DNA of 64,000 bases. Origin: Deltaproteobacteria bacterium. Its GTDB lineage: Bacteria > Myxococcota_A > UBA796 > GCA-2862545. The position numbers and the translations under genes were made by a program. Below the pieces are notes generated by a model. It worked only from the letters and a program-made list of their open reading frames with translations, did no database searches and was not told the origin of the DNA. Positions 1 to 8,311 of the stretch are shown here, one piece after another (position 1 is the stretch's first letter; every line of letters begins with the position of its first letter). The stretch is taken from assembly GCA_006226595.1 (NCBI GenBank), contig SBGP01000088.1, forward strand, positions 1 to 64,000, in the 5' to 3' direction.

Positions 1-180
1 GGTCAGAGCTGGGGTCAGAGCTGGGGTCAGAGCTGGGGTCAGAGCTGGGGTCAGAGCTGGGGTCAGAGCTGGGGTCAGAGCTGGGGTCCGAGCTGGGGTC
101 CGAGCTGGGGTCCGAGCTGGGGTCAGAGCCGGGGTCAGAGCCGGGGTCAGAGCCGGGGTCAGAGCCGGGGTCAGAGCTTC
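1..180. repeat. 12-bp tandem repeat array, 15 units, in three blocks
   Basis: Fifteen head-to-tail copies of a 12-bp unit fill the left edge and probably continue beyond it. Units 1-7 read GGTCAGAGCTGG, units 8-10 GGTCCGAGCTGG, units 11-14 GGTCAGAGCCGG, and unit 15 is degenerate (ends CTTC). Copies within a block are identical, which points to recent stepwise amplification of variants. The array lies downstream of the minus-strand aminopeptidase gene and no plausible gene covers it. The frame that would encode Pro-Ala-Leu-Thr on the minus strand does not join a gene. The 60 bases to the next gene hold nothing recognised. Confidence 0.95.
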
Positions 181-240
181 GAGTGTTGCCGGGAGCCCCG
201 CGACACCGTCCGAAGCCTCCAAGCGAATGGAGAGCCGCGA

Positions 241-1347
241 TTACCGAGCGGTGCCCGCGTCGATTGGCATCGCTTCCTCCGGGTCCGCTCCCACCGCGTG
301 CGCGAGCGCCGCATACGGCTCCTCACCCGAGCGCCCCAGGGCCTCGACCCGATCGATGAAACGCACCAGATCGCCATTCTCCTGCTCGAGGAGGGCCTCG
401 AACCAGGCCGAGCTCCGGTTGTAGGTGCGGTACTGGACCAGGCGCGCGTTGTTCCACTCACCCGAGCGCACGCTTCGCACGTAGGCCTTGGTCTGATGGA
501 GTCCCAGCCCCGCGGTCCGCTGCGGGAGTGCGGCGAGAATCGCCGCCTTCGCCCGGAGCTTGTCCTCTCGCGGACGGTCGCTCTGGTAGAGCGTGTCGAG
601 CTCCATGTACAGCTCGCGGAGCATCCCCGCGTAGGCCTCGCGGTCCTCGCGTCGCTCGTGCTCCCGGGCGACTTCGTCCGAGTCGTCCCCATGGCGCGCG
701 ATCAGGTAGCGAAGGGCCGCCTCCTGGCCCACGAAGTTCGCGAAGCTCTCGTTGAACGCGACCGAGCCCGGCACCCACAGGGTCGCGTGGGTCAGCTCGT
801 GCAGTAGCGTGCTGGACAGCCTCGACTCGTTCCACCGCAGCATGTGCGGCAACAGCGGGTCCTCGAGCCACCCGAGCATCGAGTAGGCGCCGGCGGTGCG
901 CTGGTACACGTCGTAGCCGCGCTGCCTCAGGTGTCGGGAGGCCGAGGTCGCCGCCACCTCGTCGAAGAACCCCAGGTACGGAAGCCGACCCACCACCGGG
1001 AAGCTCCACCGCACCGGCTTGAACGCGTCGGGCTGGCATGCCGACACGTTGTAGACGGTCTTGTCCCAGCTGGGGTGGATGGACGTGTAGCGCTCACCCG
1101 TGAACAGACCGATCTCCGCACCGAACGCGAGGATGTCGTCCACCCTCTCGAGCGCGGCCTCGTCGTCCTCGGAGAGCAGGCCTCGTCGCCTGGCCTCGCT
1201 CACCGGCATGCGGCCATACAGCATCGACGCCTGGTGCAGGCCCTGTCGGAGCAGGTACCCGGGGACCTGGTGTGGAGAGGCGGTCAGCGCCGCGAAGCCG
1301 AGGCTCGCGGCGACCAGCCCCGCGGCGATGCGGCGGAGAGAAGGCAC
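241..1347 (-). CDS. Predicted zinc aminopeptidase (COG4324/DUF2265 type)
   Basis: The 368-residue protein has an N-terminal hydrophobic segment (about residues 8-24), suggesting export or a membrane anchor. The zinc-peptidase motif HELTH is at residues 183-187, followed by NESFA at about 199-203 as a likely third ligand region; this spacing matches the predicted aminopeptidase family COG4324. The length is usual for that family. The start is GTG at 1347 with GGAAGG just upstream. It is transcribed away from the ExbB gene, which begins 78 bases from its start. The substrate is unknown; family assignment is by motif and general pattern. Confidence 0.8.
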   Translation of the reverse strand: MPSLRRIAAGLVAASLGFAALTASPHQVPGYLLRQGLHQASMLYGRMPVSEARRRGLLSEDDEAALERVDDILAFGAEIGLFTGERYTSIHPSWDKTVYNVSACQPDAFKPVRWSFPVVGRLPYLGFFDEVAATSASRHLRQRGYDVYQRTAGAYSMLGWLEDPLLPHMLRWNESRLSSTLLHELTHATLWVPGSVAFNESFANFVGQEAALRYLIARHGDDSDEVAREHERREDREAYAGMLRELYMELDTLYQSDRPREDKLRAKAAILAALPQRTAGLGLHQTKAYVRSVRSGEWNNARLVQYRTYNRSSAWFEALLEQENGDLVRFIDRVEALGRSGEEPYAALAHAVGADPEEAMPIDAGTAR

Positions 1348-1425
1348 GCCTTCCGCTATCGCGCTGCCCCGGGTCCGGGCACCCGTCCTCGACGAAGCGA
1401 GTTAGCCTTCGCCTCGGAGGTCTCA

Positions 1426-2037
1426 TTGCTCGAGACGCTGTCGGCCGGCGGGCCGGTCATGATTCCCATCGCTCTGTGCTCCATCGTCGCGGTCGCCGTG
1501 TTCCTGGAGCGAACCTGGGCGCTGCGCCGGGCACGAGTGGCGCCGCGTAGCTTCGCGCTCCAGATCCTGGCGCTCGCGGAGCAAGGGCGCTTCGATGACG
1601 CCGTCGCCGCGTGCCGTAGCGCGGACACGGCGGCGAGCCGCGTGCTCGCGATTGCGGTGGAGAACCGCGGTCGCTCCCGCGCGGTGATCAAGGAGCGCAT
1701 CGAAGAGGTCGGTCGCCGTGAAGCGGCCGAGATGGAGCGCGGTATCCCCGTGCTCGGCACCATCGCCTCCATCGCGCCGCTCCTCGGCCTTCTCGGCACG
1801 GTCGGCGGCATGATCGTCACGTTCCAGGCCATCCAGAGCTCTGGCCTCGGCAACGTCGGCAGCCTCGCCGGCGGCATCAGCCAGGCCCTGATCACGACCT
1901 TCGCGGGACTCACGGTCGGCATCCCCGCCGTCGTCGCGAACCGCTGGCTGCTCTCTCGCGTCGATGGCCTGCTCCTCGACCTCGAGGAAGCGAGCCTCGC
2001 GCTGCTCGATGCCCTCGAGGGCGGAGAGCCCTCGTGA
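1426..2037 (+). CDS. exbB: MotA/TolQ/ExbB-family proton channel subunit
   Basis: A 203-residue inner-membrane protein of the TolQ/ExbB family, which uses the proton gradient with an ExbD/TolR partner to energise outer-membrane transport or envelope maintenance. One hydrophobic segment lies near the N-terminus; two more flank the conserved stretch IAPLLGLLGTVGGM and the following FAGLTVGIPAVV. The frame is open far upstream, but TTG at 1426 is chosen because GGAGG at 1416-1420 is 5 bases before it and the product then starts just ahead of the first membrane helix. The stop overlaps the ExbD start (GTGA), so the two are coupled. No tonB or tolA is nearby, so the name exbB versus tolQ is open. 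Confidence 0.88.
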   Translation: MLETLSAGGPVMIPIALCSIVAVAVFLERTWALRRARVAPRSFALQILALAEQGRFDDAVAACRSADTAASRVLAIAVENRGRSRAVIKERIEEVGRREAAEMERGIPVLGTIASIAPLLGLLGTVGGMIVTFQAIQSSGLGNVGSLAGGISQALITTFAGLTVGIPAVVANRWLLSRVDGLLLDLEEASLALLDALEGGEPS

Positions 2038-2438
2038 AGTTTGCCGCGAAGCGACGTGCGGACCCGGTGGTCGACATCACGCCGATGATCGACATCGTGT
2101 TCCAGCTCGTCTTGTTCTTCATGGTGTCGACGACCTTCATCTCGGCACCGGGCATCCAGGTCGACCTGCCGCGCTCCAGCTCACAGACCGTGCTCACCGA
2201 GAAGCGCGAGATCAATGTGTGGATGACCCCACAAGGCGCGGTCTACGTCGACGACCAGCCGGTCACCGCCGAGGAGCTGCGCAACGAGTTCCGCAGCGCG
2301 GCGGAGCGGGACACGAGCACGCTCGTGATCATCAAGGCCGACACAGCGGTCGAACACGGTCGCGTGGTCACCGTGATGGACATGGCTCGGTCGGAGGGAT
2401 TGGGCCGCCTCGCCATCGCGACCGAGACCTCGGAGTAG
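2034..2438 (+). CDS. exbD: ExbD/TolR-family biopolymer transport protein
   Basis: A 134-residue partner of the ExbB-like protein. It has the family signature: a short cytoplasmic start, then VVDITPMIDIVFQLVLFFMV, whose Asp at about residue 14 (the D before the ITPMID motif) and the following membrane helix (about 20-38) form the proton path. A periplasmic domain of about 95 residues follows. The GTG start overlaps the stop of the upstream gene by 4 bases, giving translational coupling. Together they form a two-gene operon without a visible receptor or TonB gene. Confidence 0.9.
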   Translation: MKFAAKRRADPVVDITPMIDIVFQLVLFFMVSTTFISAPGIQVDLPRSSSQTVLTEKREINVWMTPQGAVYVDDQPVTAEELRNEFRSAAERDTSTLVIIKADTAVEHGRVVTVMDMARSEGLGRLAIATETSE

Positions 2439-2460
2439 GGCAGGGGGCACGCCCGTTTTT
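2438..2460 (+). terminator. Weak candidate terminator after exbD
   Basis: A short GGGC (2438-2441) can pair with GCCC (2451-2454), followed by GTTTTT at 2455-2460. The stem is only 4 bp, so the assignment rests mainly on the T run and on position directly after the exbD stop. Confidence 0.35.
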
Positions 2461-2589
2461 CACGTTCGCTTGTCCTGCGCACCGCGGGAGAACGATCGGC
2501 GCACCGCGTGCGCGCATGCCTCCGAAAAAACGACGTTTTGCGAAAGATCCGGTTGCAACGATCATCTGATCCAGTGGCGGATCGCGGGG

Positions 2590-2617
2590 TTGCACGGGAT
2601 CGATCGGCTGATATTCT
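2590..2617 (+). promoter_or_regulatory. Sigma-70-like promoter for ftsB
   Basis: TTGCAC (2590-2595) and TATTCT (2612-2617) are separated by 16 bases and lie about 80 bases before the ftsB start. The surrounding 2461-2695 gap is relatively AT-rich for this genome, and no other gene is supported in it. Confidence 0.55.
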
Positions 2618-2695
2618 GCGCTCACCCCCCACTGCGCAGGCCCAGTCCGCCCGGACCTCACCCGGGTCTGCCGACCACCTCCATCCCCTCGAACC

Positions 2696-2995
2696 ATGTC
2701 GCCGCTTGCTGCCCAGCGCGTGCTCTTTGCCGTCGCGCCAGCTCTGCTGATCTCAGCACTGCTGGTCACGCTGCTTTGGGGTGAAGAGGGGCTGAGCACT
2801 CGCGCGGATCTCCGCGAGGAGCTGACCGAGGCAAAGGCGGATCTCGCGGACGTCGAGCGCAACAACCAGCGCCTGCTTCGCGAGCTCAAGCTGATGGAAG
2901 AGGACCCGGTGGTGCTCGAGCGCATGGTCGCCGAGGAGCTGCGCTGGGCCGCCGACGGCTCCAAGCTCTACCAGTTCGACGACGAGTCGCGCTGA
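2696..2995 (+). CDS. ftsB: Septum formation initiator FtsB/DivIC family
   Basis: A 99-residue single-pass protein: a hydrophobic helix at about residues 10-28, then a coiled-coil-like stretch (about 36-70, repeated Leu/Glu/Lys/Arg heptads) ending in EDPVVLERMVAEELRW, which resembles the conserved C-terminal part of FtsB/DivIC proteins. FtsB works with FtsL and FtsQ in the divisome at the inner membrane. Length fits the family. The start ATG follows the AT-richer gap holding a promoter; the stop overlaps the next start by one base (TGATG). Confidence 0.82.
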   Translation: MSPLAAQRVLFAVAPALLISALLVTLLWGEEGLSTRADLREELTEAKADLADVERNNQRLLRELKLMEEDPVVLERMVAEELRWAADGSKLYQFDDESR

Positions 2996-3579
2996 TGCCC
3001 GATCTGAGCGCGCTGGATCCGCTGCTCCAGTCCGCGCAGGACGCCCCGGTGGCGATGCGTGCCCTCGTCGGCGCGGCCTCCGGCCTCATGCTGCTCGCCG
3101 GCGCGCGCGTCTATGAGTGGGCGCTGTTCGGGAGTGCGGTGCTGCTCGGCACCGTCGGCGGGGCCTCCCTGGTGGTACTCGTCGACCAGGCCGTACCTGG
3201 CGCCGCCACGCCCGTGGCCCTCGCCATCGGTGGACTCGTCGGCGGCGCGCTGCTCCTGGGGCTCGCCAAGGCCACGCACAAGGCTGCGCTGGTCGGCGTG
3301 GGCGGCCTTCTCGGGGCGGCGGGAGGTAGCGCGGTCGCGGCACTCGCTGGTGGCGTCTGGTGGGCGCCCCTCGCCGGCGCCCTCGTCGGGGCGATCGCGC
3401 TCCCTTTCCTGTTCCAGACCGTGCTCAAGATCGTCACTCCCGGGGTGGGAGCGGTCGGCATCGCCTGGGCCGTCGGCATGCCCGAGAAGCTGTGGCTACT
3501 GGGCTTGCTGTGGGTTTTCGGCACCGGCGTTCAGCTCGGATTCATCCGAACGCGCGAGCGCGAGGAGCCGGAAGATTGA
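2995..3579 (+). CDS. Multi-pass membrane protein of unknown function
   Basis: A 194-residue protein dominated by Gly/Ala/Leu-rich hydrophobic segments, about six to seven predicted membrane helices between residues 20 and 185, and ending in a short charged tail (RTREREEPED). No catalytic motif is visible. It overlaps the ftsB stop by one base, so the two are likely co-translated, but I do not infer a division role from this alone. The Gly-rich helices loosely recall TMEM198-type or other DUF membrane families; this is not a firm match. Confidence 0.6.
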   Translation: MPDLSALDPLLQSAQDAPVAMRALVGAASGLMLLAGARVYEWALFGSAVLLGTVGGASLVVLVDQAVPGAATPVALAIGGLVGGALLLGLAKATHKAALVGVGGLLGAAGGSAVAALAGGVWWAPLAGALVGAIALPFLFQTVLKIVTPGVGAVGIAWAVGMPEKLWLLGLLWVFGTGVQLGFIRTREREEPED

Positions 3580-3652
3580 CTGTTGCGGGGTGCGCTTGAC
3601 GTGCCCCATCCCCTGTCCCAGGATAGGGGCCCGCCGTACTGGAGGAGCGCGG

Positions 3653-3946
3653 ATGGATCCGACCACGATTGGCCTTGCAGCGACTGGAGGTTGTTGCTGC
3701 CTGAGCTCCGTCTTCATCATCATCGGTGGCGCTGTCATGATGATGCGTGGCGGCGGCCAGGGGGCTGCGGACGCGCTTCCCGAGACGCCTGCGGCAGCAC
3801 CCGCTGCGCCTGCGCCGGAGCCGGCGGCCAAGCCGGAGCCGCCGCCGCCGCCGAAGCCGGAAGCCCCCGCCGAGAAGCCGCTGCCGCCTCCGCGCACCGC
3901 CGGCGCGACGATCATCGCGTTCGACGACGACTTCGACGACGACTAG
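3653..3946 (+). CDS. Small single-pass protein with Ala/Pro-rich tail
   Basis: A 97-residue protein. Residues 1-34 form a Cys-containing hydrophobic segment (GGCCCLSSVFIIIGG) ending in an Arg; residues 35-85 are an Ala/Pro/Glu/Lys-rich low-complexity stretch; the end is acidic (FDDDFDDD). The start ATG has GGAGGA 6 bases upstream, which supports translation from here and not from open sequence further 5'. No domain is recognised. The triple Cys could be a lipid or metal site, but this is speculation. The ygfZ gene starts 3 bases after its stop. Confidence 0.6.
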   Translation: MDPTTIGLAATGGCCCLSSVFIIIGGAVMMMRGGGQGAADALPETPAAAPAAPAPEPAAKPEPPPPPKPEAPAEKPLPPPRTAGATIIAFDDDFDDD

Positions 3947-3949
3947 CGA

Positions 3950-4762
3950 ATGGCCCGGCTCGCCACGAGGCTGGGGCCGGCCCACGTCGTCGCGATTCGC
4001 GGACCTGATGCTCGTCGCTTCGCGTCGGGCATGTTCACGAATCACGTCCTCGCCCTCGACGTAGGGCACGCCCAGCGCAGCGCATGTTGTGACCCCCGCG
4101 GACGTCTGCAGGGGCTCATCGACATCGTGCGCACCGCCGACGAAGAGTTGCTCGTCGTCCTCGAGGGACGCACGGCCGACGACTTCATCGCGCATTACGA
4201 CCGCTACCTGCTCATGGACGACGCCGAGCTGGTCGACGTGAGCGGCGGCCGTACCCACGTGTGGGTCGAGGGAGAGGTCGACGCCGCGGGGCTGCACTAT
4301 CGGCGCCGTCGCGCCGGGCGCGACGGCTTCGACGTGATCACCGACGAGCCTGCGGCGCTTGGCCCCTTCGATGACGCGGCCTTCGAGCAGGCTCGCATCG
4401 CCAGCGGCGATGTGCGCTGGCCCGTCGACATGTCCGATAAGCAGCTCGTCCACGAGCTCGGCCTGCGCGACGAGGTGCTGTACTTCGGCAAGGGCTGCTA
4501 CCTCGGCCAGGAGACGATCAACCGCCTCGACGTGCGCGGCGGCGTGAAGCAGCGGCTCGTGGGGCTCGACCTCGAGGGTCCCGCGGATCCCGGCGCGGAG
4601 GTGCGGGCCGAGGACAAGGCGGTGGGCGTGCTCCGCAGCGTCATACGCCATGACGAACTCGGGTGGATCGGCCTCTCCGTGGTCCGAATGCCCCACGACG
4701 AGCCGGGAACCCGGCTAAGGGTAGGGGAGCGCGAGGCCCTGGTGGTCTCGCTCCCGCGCTGA
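3950..4762 (+). CDS. ygfZ: YgfZ/CAF17 folate-binding Fe-S assembly protein
   Basis: A 270-residue protein of the GcvT-like folate-binding family. Residues 181-188 are KGCYLGQE, the YgfZ signature containing the functionally critical Cys. The C-terminal beta-barrel-like part ends in a short region typical of the family. In characterised members it acts in the cytoplasm with tetrahydrofolate in the repair or maturation of certain Fe-S enzymes. It starts 3 bases after the preceding small gene and is followed closely by the hydrolase lipoprotein gene, so all three may be co-transcribed. Confidence 0.88.
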   Translation: MARLATRLGPAHVVAIRGPDARRFASGMFTNHVLALDVGHAQRSACCDPRGRLQGLIDIVRTADEELLVVLEGRTADDFIAHYDRYLLMDDAELVDVSGGRTHVWVEGEVDAAGLHYRRRRAGRDGFDVITDEPAALGPFDDAAFEQARIASGDVRWPVDMSDKQLVHELGLRDEVLYFGKGCYLGQETINRLDVRGGVKQRLVGLDLEGPADPGAEVRAEDKAVGVLRSVIRHDELGWIGLSVVRMPHDEPGTRLRVGEREALVVSLPR

Positions 4763-4769
4763 GGTGACC

Positions 4770-6578
4770 ATGCGTCGTACCGTCCTGTTGCTCGCGATCG
4801 CCGGATGCAGTGGTGCCGAGCCCGCGGACGGCCTGCTCGACGATGGGCTCTACAACCCGTTTCCCGCGCCCAACCACATCGTCGATGGGCACGTGTCCCT
4901 CGACGCCTCTCGGGTTCCGACGCCGGATGGCGGGGCACCCATGCCCGTCGATCGGCTCGCGTTCCGCACGGGTTTCTCGCGCGGGCAGACCGCCGTGGTC
5001 TGGCTCGATGACGTCGATGCCTCGGCGCTTCCCTCGTGGCGTGAGCCGACGCCAGGCGAGGGGGGGGTGGTGCTCTACGACCTCACGGATGGTCGCTTCA
5101 TCCCCGTGTTCGCGGAGCTCGATGCGCACCCTGATGCCGTCGAGCGGCCCGCGTTGCTCGTGCGTCCGCTGGAGTCCCTGGCCCCCGGCCACGAGGTCGC
5201 GGTGGTCGTGCGTACCTCGGCGGCCGAGCGTCCAGAGTCGTTCCAGCGCCTGCTCGATCGCCCGCATCGCGACGACCGCACGCTGTCCGACGACCTCCAC
5301 GAGACCCTCGATGCGGTAGCCGCGGCCGGGATCGACGATGTGGCGGTGGCCTGGTCGTTCCCCGTCGGCGATCGCATGACCTCCCCGCTCACCTCCGCGC
5401 TCGACCAGGTCTCACTCGACGGCGCGTACACCATCGACGTGCAGCGCATCGCCGCCGACGGGGATCGCGTGGGTCCGTTCACCGCGCGCAGCGGCGAAGG
5501 CACGTTCACGGTCCAGAACTTCCTCGTCGACGACCAGTTCCTGGATCTACAGGCGGACGGCACGGTGTCGGCCCCCGTGGGAACCGCTCAGGCCGAGCTG
5601 TGGGTGCACGTTCCCGAGTCGGTGCTCGGCGCCGATCCGGGGACCGTACCGGTGATGATCTTCGGCCACGGCATCTTCGGACAGCCGAGCAACTACCTGG
5701 GCACGAGCGACACCAGCGCGGTGCTTCGCGTTGCCAACGACCTCGGCGCCATCGTCGTCGGCACGGTGTGGCGTGGACTCGAGGCGGACGGCCGACTCGA
5801 CGCCCTCGAAGTCGCCGGAGATTTTGGCCAGTTCCCGCTGATCACCGACCGTCTCGTCCAGGCTCACGTGAACCAGAAGACCCTGCTGTCGCTGGTCCGC
5901 GACGGGGATCTCCTCGACGACCCGTTCTTCCTCGGGCTCGCGGACCCGGACACGGTCGTGTACTACGGCATCAGCCTCGGGGGTATCGAGGGGCAGGTGT
6001 TCATGGCCCAGCACCCGCCGGTCGAAGCCGCCGTGCTCCACGTGCCGGGTGGTGTGTGGTCGACCATGCTCGAGCGCTCGACCCAGTGGCCCATCTTCGA
6101 GCTCGTCATGGACGAGGCCGTGCCTTCGCCGCACGACCGTCAGCTGCTGTACGCATTCAGCCAGCTGTTCTGGGATCCGGTCGACCCCGTGTCGTGGACC
6201 GAGGAGTTCGGCAGCGAGCTCGTGCTCCTCCAGGAGTCCATCGGTGACGAGCAGGTCCCGAACATGACCACCGAGCTTCTCGCTCGCAGCGCGGGGCTCC
6301 CGATTCTCGAGCCCTACGTTCGTCTGCCCTACGACCTCGAGACCACCGGCGACCTGCCGTCCGGCGGCGCTGCCCTGGTGCAGTTCGACACGCTCTACGC
6401 CGAGCCGCTCGACGTGAACCGCCCGCCAGCCCTCACCGGGGCGCATCAGGATGCGCGCCTGTTCCCGGGCGCCTCGGCCCAGACCGTCGAGTTCCTCACG
6501 CCGGGTCAGTTCGGCAAGGTCACGCACTTCTGCGGCGCGAATCCGTGTACGACCGACAACGACGGGAGCGCCCGCTGA
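4770..6578 (+). CDS. Alpha/beta-hydrolase-like lipoprotein
   Basis: A 602-residue probable lipoprotein with signal MRRTVLLLAIAGC, Cys13 being the predicted lipidation site. The C-terminal half has alpha/beta-hydrolase features: FGHGIFG (oxyanion region) at about 295 and the nucleophile elbow GISLGG at about 400. The N-terminal half, with VWLDD- and PDGGAPM-type segments, resembles the extra domain found in large myxobacterial lipase-like proteins. Substrate is unknown; an esterase or lipase is the simplest guess. ATG at 4770 is preferred over an in-frame GTG six bases earlier because GAGG at 4761-4764 is well placed. The 3' end overlaps the next gene. Confidence 0.65.
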   Translation: MRRTVLLLAIAGCSGAEPADGLLDDGLYNPFPAPNHIVDGHVSLDASRVPTPDGGAPMPVDRLAFRTGFSRGQTAVVWLDDVDASALPSWREPTPGEGGVVLYDLTDGRFIPVFAELDAHPDAVERPALLVRPLESLAPGHEVAVVVRTSAAERPESFQRLLDRPHRDDRTLSDDLHETLDAVAAAGIDDVAVAWSFPVGDRMTSPLTSALDQVSLDGAYTIDVQRIAADGDRVGPFTARSGEGTFTVQNFLVDDQFLDLQADGTVSAPVGTAQAELWVHVPESVLGADPGTVPVMIFGHGIFGQPSNYLGTSDTSAVLRVANDLGAIVVGTVWRGLEADGRLDALEVAGDFGQFPLITDRLVQAHVNQKTLLSLVRDGDLLDDPFFLGLADPDTVVYYGISLGGIEGQVFMAQHPPVEAAVLHVPGGVWSTMLERSTQWPIFELVMDEAVPSPHDRQLLYAFSQLFWDPVDPVSWTEEFGSELVLLQESIGDEQVPNMTTELLARSAGLPILEPYVRLPYDLETTGDLPSGGAALVQFDTLYAEPLDVNRPPALTGAHQDARLFPGASAQTVEFLTPGQFGKVTHFCGANPCTTDNDGSAR

Positions 6579-7291
6579 GTCGACCCGTCGAGATCGTGTG
6601 GCACGGCGACGCGCCGGTGCTCATCACCTGCGAACACGCCTCCAACGAACTCCCCGAGGACTACGCCTGGAGCGAGGCCGACGAGCGCCTTCGCGATATG
6701 CACTGGGCCATCGACCACGGTGCGGCCGAGCTCTCGCGTGAGCTGGCTCGCTCGTTGAAGACCTCGGCGGTACTCGCGGGCTTCACCCGGCTACTCGTCG
6801 ACCCGAACCGCGAGCCGGGCTCGCCCACCATGTTCCGCACACACTGCGATGGCATCGCCGTCGACCTCAACCGCGAGCTGGACGAGGCCGAGCGTGAGCG
6901 CCGGCTGACGCGGTACTACCAGCCCTACCACGACGCCATCGATGCCGAGATTGCCCGTCGTCCCCGCCGGCTGGTGTTCGCCGTCCACAGCTTCACCCCC
7001 GAGTACGAGGGGGAGCCGCGCCAGGTGAAGATGGGCGTGCTCTTCGACCACTGGGAAGCGCCGGGGCGCTGGCTCGCCGAGCGCCTCGCCCGAGACCTGC
7101 CCTTCGACGTGGCGCTCAACGAGCCTTGGTCCGGTGCCAACGGGCTCATGTACTCGGCTCACAGCCACGCCGATCGCCACGGGGCTCTTGCTCTCGAGAT
7201 CGAGGTGCGTCAGGACCTGCTCGTCGACCCCGGCTTTCGCGCCGAGCTGCTACCCGTGCTCACCGCCGCGCTCGAGGAGCTGGTGGCGTAG
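6545..7291 (+). CDS. N-formylglutamate amidohydrolase family protein
   Basis: The product shows the family core: VLITCEHASNELP near the N-terminus, DHGAAELSRELA, then VFAVHSFTP in the middle and GLMYSAHSHADRHG later. Known members hydrolyse N-formyl-glutamate or related N-formyl/N-acyl amino acids (histidine degradation), using Zn. The start is uncertain: GTG 6545 gives 248 residues and overlaps the upstream gene by 34 bases; CTG 6575 (overlapping the upstream TGA, GGGAG ahead) and GTG 6596 are alternatives, all before the conserved core. No hut genes are nearby, so a different N-acyl substrate is possible. The 3' end overlaps the opposite gene by 42 bases. Confidence 0.8.
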   Translation: MYDRQRRERPLSRPVEIVWHGDAPVLITCEHASNELPEDYAWSEADERLRDMHWAIDHGAAELSRELARSLKTSAVLAGFTRLLVDPNREPGSPTMFRTHCDGIAVDLNRELDEAERERRLTRYYQPYHDAIDAEIARRPRRLVFAVHSFTPEYEGEPRQVKMGVLFDHWEAPGRWLAERLARDLPFDVALNEPWSGANGLMYSAHSHADRHGALALEIEVRQDLLVDPGFRAELLPVLTAALEELVA

Positions 7292-8311
7292 CGCCTCGAG
7301 GGTCGGATGCGCCGCGGCAAGGCCGGGGTAGTCCTGGAGGTTGGCACCGCGCCGCCGGAGCTGGATCCACGCCTCCTGCTCGCGACCGAGCTGGTACAGC
7401 GCGATGGCGTGGAGCAGATCGAGAAAGCGGGAGGTCTGCAGGCTGCGCTCGTCCATGTCCGGACGCCAGATCGCCGCGAGCTCGACCACACGCTCGGGAG
7501 CGTCCTCGTAGAGCGCGAGCAACGCAGCAAGTACGTGGTCGCCCAGTGCGATGGGCAGGGGCTTGAGCTCTCGGGAGTGCACGAGCTCCCGGGCGAGCTC
7601 CAGCTCTCCACGGCCGAGGAGCAGCTGGGCTCGAAGCACCCGGCACAGCTCGTGTTCCTGGCCATCGAGCAGGGCAAGCGCCTCGTCGACTCGGCCTTGT
7701 CGGGCCACGGCCCGAGCGAGCATCAGCCGTGTCGCCACCTTGAAGCTCGGCGCCGTCAGCCGGGCGTCGACGATGCCGCGAAGCAGCTTCTCGGCCTTCG
7801 CGTTGTCCTCGCTTGCCAGCGCGAGCGCCGCGCGGCCCGCGCTCAGGCTCACCCACTGGACTCGGAGCAGCATCAGCGGAATCATGCCCAGTACGAGCAC
7901 CAGGGTCGTGGCAAAGGCGGTGGAGTAGGGGGCGAAGCCCAACCCCATGACCGGCAGCATCAGCGCGATGGTCACCGACTCCCATGCCCGGGTGCCGAGC
8001 AAGATGCCGAGGTTTCGGCGGGACATGACCCGCCCGTCAGAGAGCTCGACGGCGCGCTCGTCCGCGGGCTTTCCCGAGAGCATCACCATCACGGTGAGCA
8101 ACGTGGACGGCAGCCAGAGGATGAGGGGAATCGCCCACGCGACGAAGAGGGCGGTGGCCCCGCCGACGCTTCCGCCGACCACCGCCACCGAGATCGGGAT
8201 CACGCCGAGCAGCAGGATGCGGCGGACCACGAAGCGGACCAGCGGCCACAGCGGACGACGTCGTCCACCGTCGTCCATGGGAGCCGCAAACGGGTCCGAC
8301 GCCTCGCTCAT
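7250..8311 (-). CDS. Membrane protein with TPR-like soluble region
   Basis: A 353-residue protein. Residues about 25-160 contain four or five hydrophobic helices in two clusters (RRILLLGVIPISVAVVGG; FVAWAIPLILWLPSTLL; two more at about 115-150); residues 165-350 are helical with Ala/Leu repeats reminiscent of tetratricopeptide repeats (LARAVARQGRVDEALALLDG). No enzymatic motif is seen. Its ATG overlaps the pyruvate kinase stop by four bases (ATGA), so it is translationally coupled to pyk. The 3' end overlaps the convergent N-formylglutamate amidohydrolase gene by 42 bases. Confidence 0.65.
   Translation of the reverse strand: MSEASDPFAAPMDDGGRRRPLWPLVRFVVRRILLLGVIPISVAVVGGSVGGATALFVAWAIPLILWLPSTLLTVMVMLSGKPADERAVELSDGRVMSRRNLGILLGTRAWESVTIALMLPVMGLGFAPYSTAFATTLVLVLGMIPLMLLRVQWVSLSAGRAALALASEDNAKAEKLLRGIVDARLTAPSFKVATRLMLARAVARQGRVDEALALLDGQEHELCRVLRAQLLLGRGELELARELVHSRELKPLPIALGDHVLAALLALYEDAPERVVELAAIWRPDMDERSLQTSRFLDLLHAIALYQLGREQEAWIQLRRRGANLQDYPGLAAAHPTLEALRHQLLERGGEHG

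Noticed and set aside
1-180. CRISPR-like array
   Set aside because: Units are head-to-tail with no spacers, and no cas genes are nearby.
2516-2569. 17-codon ORF, MPPKKRRFAKDPVATII, in the AT-richer gap before ftsB
   Set aside because: No ribosome site, very short, and the gap is better explained by the ftsB promoter. Kept only as a weak candidate.
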